Source of the DNA: Thermoactinospora rubra | GTDB lineage: Bacteria > Actinomycetota > Actinomycetes > Streptosporangiales > Streptosporangiaceae | Assembly (NCBI RefSeq): GCF_002093975.1 | Contig: NZ_MSZZ01000050.1 | Span: 1-64,000 of the forward strand | DNA: 64,000 nt | Direction of reading: 5' to 3' | Shown: one piece after another, positions 58,495-64,000 of the stretch | Numbering within the stretch: the first letter of the stretch is position 1 | How the letters are laid out: the number at the start of each line of letters is the position of its first letter | Notes under the pieces: model-generated | What the model was told of the DNA's origin: nothing | What the model saw: the letters and a program-made list of their open reading frames with translations, nothing else | The model's database searches: none | Program-made: the position numbers and the translations under genes

Positions 58495-59934
58495 TCAGAT
58501 CGCGTCTCCTGGCCCGAGGCCGGGCAGGATCCGGTCAGGGTCGTGGGCTGCCTTCACCCGCGCCAACCTCGGGAGGTTGCCGCCCCAGTAGGCGTGTTCG
58601 GGATCGGGGAGGGCGGGGTCGGGGAAGTTCGGGTAGACGCCGCCGCTCGACCAGGAGTGGACAGTCTGCCAGGAACGGCGCAGCCACTCGCTTTGCGGAC
58701 AGGCGGTGTCGTTCGGAGCCGGTCGGAGCGTGGCGGCGTGTTTGAGCAGGAACCGCTCGCCCCGATGGGGAAACGCCGTGGCGTGCGGCGGGACGCGATT
58801 GTAGGCCCCACCCCACGGTGTGAAATCGAGTTCGCGGGATTCGCCGGCCCGCCGGTCGGCGATCAGCTGATCGGCCAGAGCTTCGAGTGCGCCCGGCGGT
58901 ATGTCCTGCCGGAAGAAGCCGGACTTGCTGAACAGATGGCCGGCATCGTCGCCGGGCACGCGCGTGGCGAGAACGGCTTGGGTGTCCATCCATGACAGCT
59001 GCCGGCGCCACCGGCTCTGCGGCCGGGCCCCGACCCTGGCGATGAGATCGTCAAGGAGATCATCGGTTTGCGCGGGCGACAGCCCCACGGCCGCGCCGAA
59101 CACGATCACCTGTGCTGGATCGTGCGGTTCGGCCGGGACGGTGAGCAGCAGGCTCGCGGCGAGCTCGTCCGGCGCGTCCGGGCTCCACCTCTGCCAGGCG
59201 TCGACGATCTCAGCCGCAAGCCGGTAGTCCCACCTGATCTCCAGGGCGGTGCATCGTGGAGACGGAACCAGCGCGAAGGACAACTCCGTGACGACGCCGA
59301 CACCCGCGGCGCCACCACCCCGGAGGGCCCAGAACAGGTCGGCGTGCTCGCGCTCGTCGCAGTGCACGAGGCTGCCGTCCACGCGGACGACACGCGCCCC
59401 GACGAGCCGGTCGCAGGTCAACCCCCAGGTGCGTCCCAGGAAGCCCATGCCGCCGCCGAGGGTCAACCCGGCGATGCCGACGGAAGGTCCGCTGCCGGCA
59501 GGCAGCGTGTGGGCGCGCTCGTCCAGGTACCGATAGATGTCGGCGAGCCGTGCACCTGCGCCGACGCGCGCGTACCCGTCCTTCAGGGACACGGAGATCC
59601 CGGTGAGTTCGCCGAGATCGACGAGCAGCCCGGTGGTGGTGGATCGCCCGGCGAAATCGTGCCCACCGCTGCGCACCGCCACGTTCAGGCCGTTGTCTTT
59701 CGCGAACCCAAGGGCGGCTGCGATATCCGAGGCGGTACGGCAACGCACCACCGCCTGCGGACGAACGTGACCGAAGCGCTGCCCGGCCGGTTTGACGGCC
59801 GCGTCGTAGCCGGCCGAACCACTGGTCAGGACGGCGCCGCTTACCCGCCGCGCCAAATCCCGCCACGACCGGTCCGGCAGCGCATCGACGCCGCCACTGC
59901 CGCCGTGACGTCCGCTTCTGATCACGGGATTCAC
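58495..59934 (-). CDS. FAD-linked oxidase with berberine-bridge C-terminus
   Basis: 479 residues from GTG 59934 (GTG 59925 is the alternative). PCMH-type FAD domain: VVRCRTASDIAAALGFAKDNGLNVAVRSGGHDFAGRS (His for 8-alpha-histidyl FAD), GSGPSVGIAGLTLGGGMGFLGRTWGLTCDRL, LFWALRGGGAAGVGVVTE; the C-terminal BBE motif is HAYWGGNLPRLARVKAAHDP. It oxidises alcohols, sugars or specialised metabolites with O2. The Lrp-type gene is divergent at 81 bp. Confidence 0.9.
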   Translation of the reverse strand: MNPVIRSGRHGGSGGVDALPDRSWRDLARRVSGAVLTSGSAGYDAAVKPAGQRFGHVRPQAVVRCRTASDIAAALGFAKDNGLNVAVRSGGHDFAGRSTTTGLLVDLGELTGISVSLKDGYARVGAGARLADIYRYLDERAHTLPAGSGPSVGIAGLTLGGGMGFLGRTWGLTCDRLVGARVVRVDGSLVHCDEREHADLFWALRGGGAAGVGVVTELSFALVPSPRCTALEIRWDYRLAAEIVDAWQRWSPDAPDELAASLLLTVPAEPHDPAQVIVFGAAVGLSPAQTDDLLDDLIARVGARPQSRWRRQLSWMDTQAVLATRVPGDDAGHLFSKSGFFRQDIPPGALEALADQLIADRRAGESRELDFTPWGGAYNRVPPHATAFPHRGERFLLKHAATLRPAPNDTACPQSEWLRRSWQTVHSWSSGGVYPNFPDPALPDPEHAYWGGNLPRLARVKAAHDPDRILPGLGPGDAI

Positions 59935-59940
59935 ACTAGG

Positions 59941-59967
59941 TGGCCATGACCAGGCTGAACATGGCCA
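59941..59967. promoter_or_regulatory. Inverted repeat TGGCCATG-N11-CATGGCCA
   Basis: Perfect 8-bp arms (59941-59948/59960-59967) with an 11-nt spacer, in the 81-bp space between the FAD oxidase and Lrp-type genes. Spacing and position fit an Lrp/AsnC operator that controls both. Confidence 0.65.
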
Positions 59968-60015
59968 TCGAGGTGCGCCAGGGCGCTTTATGGATGCGAT
60001 CGTAAAGTGGACGTC

Positions 60016-60570
60016 ATGAATTCTTCGCGATCGGCAGGCGACCTCGATGACCTCGACTGGAAGCTTCTCGAGGAACTGCAGGCCGACGCCCGGCTGTCCT
60101 ACAACGAGTTGGCCCGCCGGGTGCATCTGTCCGCGCCCGCCGTCGCCGACCGGATTCGTCGCCTGGAACGGCGCGGCGTGATCGTCGGCTACCAGGCCCA
60201 GATCGACCCCGCCGCGGCCGGGTTTCCCATCCAGGCGTACATCCAGCTGCGTTGCGCGCTTGGCCATTGCCTGCTCAAGAGTTCAGCCGCCGAGGACTAC
60301 CCCGAGGTGATCGAAATCGACAAGCTGAGCGGCCGGCACTGTTCCATGCTCAGGGTCAGAGCCTCGTCGCTGGCACATCTCGAAGGCGTGCTGGAACAGA
60401 TCGGAAAGCACGGCGAGATGGACACCCACATCGTCTTGTCCACGCAGTACCAAGACCTGCGAGTGCGCCGAACCCACCCCGACCGGCCGGTGACCCCTTC
60501 CGCGGGTTGGACACGCCGGCGTGCGGAGGCTTCGAATTCAACGGAAGCTTCGAATTCGGTGAATGACTGA
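60016..60570 (+). CDS. Lrp/AsnC-family regulator
   Basis: 184 residues from ATG 60016 (GTG 60007 possible). HTH: DDLDWKLLEELQADARLSYNELARRVHLSAPAVADRIRRLERRGVIVGYQAQIDPAAAG, then the RAM/AsnC ligand domain (IQAYIQLRC, VIEIDKLSGRHCSMLRVRASSLAHLEGVLEQIGKHGEMDTHIVLSTQ). The C-terminus carries an 18-nt duplication encoding EASNSTEASNS. Faces the FAD oxidase gene across a palindrome. Confidence 0.9.
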   Translation: MNSSRSAGDLDDLDWKLLEELQADARLSYNELARRVHLSAPAVADRIRRLERRGVIVGYQAQIDPAAAGFPIQAYIQLRCALGHCLLKSSAAEDYPEVIEIDKLSGRHCSMLRVRASSLAHLEGVLEQIGKHGEMDTHIVLSTQYQDLRVRRTHPDRPVTPSAGWTRRRAEASNSTEASNSVND

Positions 60571-60623
60571 GAGCGCCCACCAGAACGATCTCTCGCTGTG
60601 GTCGTGCGAGAGGGCTTATCCGG

Positions 60624-60800
60624 GGCGGCGAGCTACGGTCCGGCCTCGACCTGCCCCTGGTCGTCGAACTGCTCTACGGCCCGCTCTACTACCGCCTCAT
60701 CATCCACCGCGACCTATACTCTCCCGAGCGCCTCCGGTCGCTGATCGACCATGTCATCGGGCCGCTGCGGAATCCAGAGGTCACAAGGACGATCAGGTAG
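60624..60800 (+). pseudogene. TetR C-terminal fragment
   Basis: 59 codons ending in TAG: GGELRSGLDLPLVVELLYGPLYYRLIIHRDLYSPERLRSLIDHVIGPL matches the last three helices of TetR_C (LLYGPLYYRL motif). No HTH or start is present. A truncated gene; the 60801-61047 stretch after it shows nothing recognisable. Confidence 0.7.
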
Positions 60801-61047
60801 GCTACAAGAACCGAGGACTTTTCGTGCGTTGGCATTCGGCCGGCGTCGCCCACGGCGATAGACGGCTGAAGGCTCCTGCGTCAGGCAGGGACCTGGACAG
60901 GCCAGGCCACCATGACACCAACGCCCCCTCCCATCGTTCTCCACTCTCCGCGGCCGCCTCGGCAGCCGGCCTGAGCGCCATGCCGTACACCACCCAAGAC
61001 GCGGTCGACCGCTGCCGGGCGATCCGCTTCCTTGAACGGAGAACCCC

Positions 61048-61080
61048 ATGACCGTCACCCAGACCGCACCCTCCCGATGA
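61048..61080 (+). other. Ten-codon leader reading frame before the desaturase
   Basis: ATG 61048 has a good GGAG box six bases upstream and reads MTVTQTAPSR then TGA. The start of many actinobacterial desaturases is of this type, and the desaturase continues 5-14 bp later in another frame (RMRPQTLAEGYDG). So this is either the true 5' end separated by a frameshift or a translated leader coupled to the desaturase. Confidence 0.5.
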
Positions 61081-61084
61081 TGGC

Positions 61085-62131
61085 GTGAGCAGGATGCGTC
61101 CCCAGACCCTCGCGGAGGGCTACGACGGCAGATCGCCGTTCCCCGAGACCGCCACGCACCCGCCGGTCAACGCCGCCCAGGTGGCCGTGACCACCGCGAT
61201 CGTGGTGGCGCCGTTCCTCGCACTGGCCGTCGGCATCCGGCTGGCATGGGGAACGGGCATCTCTGTCACCGACGGGCTGCTGGCGGTGGCCCTGTACCTG
61301 CTGACCGGGCTGGGGGTGACGGTCGGCTTCCACCGGCTGCTGACCCACCGCTCCTTCACCGCCCGGCCGTGGCTCCGCGTCGCGCTGGCCGTGGCCGGGT
61401 CGATGAGCTTCCAGGGCAACGTCGTCGACTGGGTGGCCACCCACCGCCGCCACCACGCCTTCACCGACCGGCCGGGCGACCCGCATTCGCCCTACCGGTA
61501 CGGCACGCACCTGCGCGGCCAGCTGCGCGGCCTGGCCCACGCGCACCTGGGCTGGATGTTCACCGACGACCCCACCCCCGCCTCCCGCTACGCCCCCGAC
61601 ATGCTGGCCGATCCGGCGATGACGCGGGTGGCGCGTGCCTTCCCCGCCCTGTGCGCCCTCTCGCTGGCGCTGCCGTTCGCGGCCGGGTGGGCGATCAGCG
61701 GCGGCCTGTACGGCGGGCTGACCGCGTTCCTGTGGGCCGGGCTGGTCCGCGTCGCCCTGCTGCAGCACGTCACCTGGAGCGTCAACTCCCTGTGCCACAT
61801 GTTCGGCGACCGTCCGCACCCCACCCGACGGCACGACCGCGCCACCGACTTGTGGCCGCTCGCGATCGTGTCCCTGGGAGAGAGCTGGCACAACGGGCAC
61901 CACAGCCAGCCCAGCTGCGCCCGGCACGGACGGGCCCCGCGCCAGGTCGACCCGTCCGCGGCGCTGATCCGGCTGTTCGAACGCCTGCACTGGGCCACCG
62001 ACGTCCACTGGCACGCCCCCGACGGCCCTCGCCGCGACGGCCTCAACCACCGCCGCGCGGTGGGCGGCCTGCACACCCTGCACCCTCCAGGTGCCGGGCG
62101 TCTCGACCACCGCGGGCCACCTCGCCGGTGA
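61085..62131 (+). CDS. Membrane fatty-acid (acyl-CoA/acyl-lipid) desaturase
   Basis: 348 residues from GTG 61085 (ATG 61094 alternative). Three histidine boxes: VGFHRLLTHRSF, THRRHHAFTD, ESWHNGHHSQP. Membrane helices: VAVTTAIVVAPFLALAVGI, LLAVALYLLTGLGVTVGF, ALCALSLALPFAAGWAI, GLTAFLWAGLVRVALL. Diiron delta-9-type desaturation of acyl chains at the membrane. The C-terminal 40 residues (PRRDGLNHRRAVGGLHTLHPPG) look atypical, and the 5' end may have lost its start to a frameshift. Confidence 0.85.
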   Translation: MSRMRPQTLAEGYDGRSPFPETATHPPVNAAQVAVTTAIVVAPFLALAVGIRLAWGTGISVTDGLLAVALYLLTGLGVTVGFHRLLTHRSFTARPWLRVALAVAGSMSFQGNVVDWVATHRRHHAFTDRPGDPHSPYRYGTHLRGQLRGLAHAHLGWMFTDDPTPASRYAPDMLADPAMTRVARAFPALCALSLALPFAAGWAISGGLYGGLTAFLWAGLVRVALLQHVTWSVNSLCHMFGDRPHPTRRHDRATDLWPLAIVSLGESWHNGHHSQPSCARHGRAPRQVDPSAALIRLFERLHWATDVHWHAPDGPRRDGLNHRRAVGGLHTLHPPGAGRLDHRGPPRR

Positions 62132-62307
62132 CCGCACTGCGTCGCGTCACGGTGCGGATCGCCATGTCCGCCGGCCTTCATCCGGCCCGGCTCCCCTCGC
62201 CGTGACCACGGCGCTCCATGCTTTCTTGCCTCTTTCGTGGCGCTGCTCTGGCCTGGACCAGGGCATGGTCCGGCAGTACGGCTGAAACCCGCGCCGAGGA
62301 GACACTC

Positions 62308-64000
62308 ATGGCCACTCTGCCGCCGTTTGAGGACCGGATCGACTTCGAGAACGCCGACAGAGGCTTCGTCGCGACGGCATCGCAAACGAAGATCAGGGAT
62401 GCGACGGGCCGGGTCGTCTGGGACTTGGACGCCTACGCCTTCCTCGACGCCGGATGTCCGGACACGGCGAACCCGAGCCTGTGGCGGCAGTCCCAGCTCA
62501 ATGCCAAGCACGGGCTGTACGAGGTGGCCGAGGGCGTCTACCAGGTGCGCGGGTTCGACCTGTCCAACGTCTCCTTCATCGAAGGCGATCGCGGCGTCAT
62601 CGTCGTCGACCCGTTGCTGTCGGTGGAGCCCGCCGCGGCGGCGCTGGCGCTCTACCGCGAGCACCGGGGGGATCGCCCGGTCACCGCGGTGATCTACACC
62701 CACTCGCACGCCGATCACTTCGGCGGCGTGCGCGGCGTGGTGGACGAGGGCTCGGACGTGCCTGTCATCGCCCCGGCCGGGTTCCTGGAGCACGCCGTGG
62801 CCGAGAACGTCTACGCGGGCACCGCCATGAACCGGCGGGCGATCTACATGTACGGGGCGGAACTGGCCAGGAGCGCGGCGGGCCAGATCGGCGCCGGTCT
62901 CGGCCAGACCACCTCCACGGGCACGATCTCGCTGATCGAGCCGAGCCTGTCCATCACCGAGACCGGGCAGGAGGAGGTGGTCGACGGGGTCCGGATCGTC
63001 TTCCAGCTCACGCCGGGGACCGAGGCGCCCGCGGAGATGAACTTCTACCTCCCCGACCGCCGTGCTCTGTGCATGGCCGAGAACGCCACCCACAACCTGC
63101 ACAACATCCTGACCTTGCGTGGCGCCCTGGTCCGTGACCCGCGCGTGTGGGCGCGCTACCTGACCGAGGCGATCGAGCTGTTCGCGGCGCGGTCCGACGT
63201 GCTGTGCGCCTCGCACCACTGGCCGACCTGGGGTACGGCGGAGCTCACGGCCTTCCTGTCCCAGCAGCGCGACCTGTACGCCTACCTGCACGACCAGACC
63301 CTGCGGCTGCTCAACCAGGGCTACACCGGCACGGAGATCGCCGAGCTGATCCAGCTTCCTCCGGTCCTGGAGCGGTCGTGGCACGCGCGAGGCTACTACG
63401 GCTCGGTGTCGCACAACGTCAAGGCCGTCTACCAGCGCTACATGGGATGGTTCGACGGCAACCCGGCCCATCTGTGGGAGCTTCCCCCCGAGGAGTCGGC
63501 GAAGAAGATCGTGGAGTACATGGGCGGCGCCGCCGCCGTCCTGCCCAAGGCCGAGGCCGCCTTCCAGGCCGGCGAGTGGCGCTGGGCCGCGCAGGTGCTG
63601 AACTACGTCGTCTTCGCCGATCCGGGCAACGCCGACGCCCGCGAGCTGCTCGCCCGGGTCTACGACAGGCTCGGTCACGGCAGCGAGAACGGGACCTGGC
63701 GGAACTTCTACTTGCAGGGCGCGGCCGAGCTGCGCGGGAACAAGCCCCAGAACACGCTCGACACCACCAGCCCGGACGTCCTCAGAGCGCTGAGCCTGGA
63801 GCAGGTCTTCGACTCCCTCGCCATCCGGGTCAACGGCCCCCGCGCCTGGGATGTCCGCCTGACGATCGACTGGAGGTTCACCGACCTCGGCAAGGAGATC
63901 AGGCTCAGCCTCGCCAACGGCGTGTTGACCCAGACCCGGAACCACGACGGCACGCCGGCCGATCTCACCGTGACCCTGACCAAGCCGCAGCTGCTCGGCG
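62308..64000 (+). CDS. Alkylsulfatase of the metallo-beta-lactamase fold (partial)
   Basis: Begins at ATG 62308 after GAGGAG and is open to the window end (564 codons of an expected 620-660). Family marks: GLYEVAEGVYQVRGFDLSNVSFIEGDRGVIVVDPLLS, zinc motif THSHADHFGG, EMNFYLPDRRALCMAENATHNLHNILTLRGALVRDP, SHHWPTWG, then the dimerisation helices and the start of the SCP2-like C-terminal domain (LSLEQVFDSLAIRVNGPRAWD). Such enzymes (SdsA1/Pisa1 type) hydrolyse primary or secondary alkyl sulfates, feeding carbon and sulfate. No signal peptide is seen. Confidence 0.92.
   Translation, partial: MATLPPFEDRIDFENADRGFVATASQTKIRDATGRVVWDLDAYAFLDAGCPDTANPSLWRQSQLNAKHGLYEVAEGVYQVRGFDLSNVSFIEGDRGVIVVDPLLSVEPAAAALALYREHRGDRPVTAVIYTHSHADHFGGVRGVVDEGSDVPVIAPAGFLEHAVAENVYAGTAMNRRAIYMYGAELARSAAGQIGAGLGQTTSTGTISLIEPSLSITETGQEEVVDGVRIVFQLTPGTEAPAEMNFYLPDRRALCMAENATHNLHNILTLRGALVRDPRVWARYLTEAIELFAARSDVLCASHHWPTWGTAELTAFLSQQRDLYAYLHDQTLRLLNQGYTGTEIAELIQLPPVLERSWHARGYYGSVSHNVKAVYQRYMGWFDGNPAHLWELPPEESAKKIVEYMGGAAAVLPKAEAAFQAGEWRWAAQVLNYVVFADPGNADARELLARVYDRLGHGSENGTWRNFYLQGAAELRGNKPQNTLDTTSPDVLRALSLEQVFDSLAIRVNGPRAWDVRLTIDWRFTDLGKEIRLSLANGVLTQTRNHDGTPADLTVTLTKPQLLG

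Noticed and set aside
1..64000. tRNA or rRNA genes
   Set aside because: No cloverleaf with CCA-end signature or rRNA core sequence was noticed by eye; a covariance search would be needed to exclude them fully.

Overview
The window is 64 kb of very GC-rich DNA with densely packed genes, 4-nt ATGA/GTGA gene overlaps, frequent GTG starts and GGAGG-type ribosome sites. The gene set points to a large-genome filamentous actinomycete: an AfsR/SARP-type regulator, an MmyB-type XRE regulator, a deazaflavin (F420)-type nitroreductase, a secreted AA10 monooxygenase with a chitin-binding module, DUF4383, DUF7144 and many one- and two-component regulators. A Streptosporangiaceae/Nonomuraea-like host is my guess; nothing in the window fixes the genus. 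No rRNA, tRNA or CRISPR array was seen.

Layout. (1) 1-5.4 kb: the window opens with what looks like the right end of an IS200/IS605 (TnpB) element sitting inside a TROVE/Ro60-like gene. DinB-like, NTF2-like and secreted proteins, an OmpA-domain lipoprotein and a hemerythrin follow. (2) 5.4-13.7 kb: AraC and TetR regulators, a PepSY membrane-protein/MarR/small-membrane-protein group with paired MarR-type palindromes, and a GntR-YdcF operon divergent from two small conserved-looking genes across paired TAGAG-N4-CTCTA operators. (3) 13.7-18.3 kb: a response-regulator remnant, a SAM methyltransferase and a large AfsR-like regulator. (4) 18.4-25 kb: GrpB, a DUF1269-GH15 operon, a K+ channel/CPA2 antiporter/DUF7144 operon, then decayed LuxR and DsrE genes. 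(5) 25-40.3 kb: phytanoyl-CoA dioxygenase with a divergent AraC, an HD-GYP membrane protein, a LysR-HTH/esterase fusion, RibD-like and DUF1330 proteins, an AA10 LPMO, a broken apolipoprotein N-acyltransferase-like gene, ArsR-SRPBCC, a two-component system, Lgt, PadR-HAAS, and an alcohol dehydrogenase divergent from an XRE regulator. (6) 40.3-43.1 kb: a graveyard with a 15-nt tandem repeat, NB-ARC/TPR, MFS and S1-protease fragments, a less GC-rich lipoprotein gene and a decayed IS701-type transposase. (7) 43.1-49.5 kb: MMPL transporter, LLM oxidoreductase, another two-component system, TetR and an ABC-ATPase remnant. (8) 49.5-55.4 kb: a MerR regulator with a cobalamin-binding-like domain, beside an FAD amine-oxidase-fold enzyme, DUF4383, DUF523-DUF1722, MarR, a polytopic membrane protein and an SDR. 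This looks like a LitR/CarH-type stress or light-response island. (9) 55.4-64 kb: nitroreductase/membrane pair with divergent TetR, DUF899, a berberine-bridge-type FAD oxidase divergent from Lrp, a TetR remnant, a fatty-acid desaturase with a disturbed 5' end, and an alkylsulfatase that runs off the window.

The general pattern is many small regulator-plus-target modules, in which a local regulator faces its target or itself across a readable palindrome, mixed with a high number of pseudogenes and mobile-element scars. The most unusual items are the TnpB-type insertion in the Ro60-like gene, the LysR-esterase fusion, the B12-type regulator island with an 11-bp-phased direct repeat, and the mosaic graveyard at 40-43 kb.
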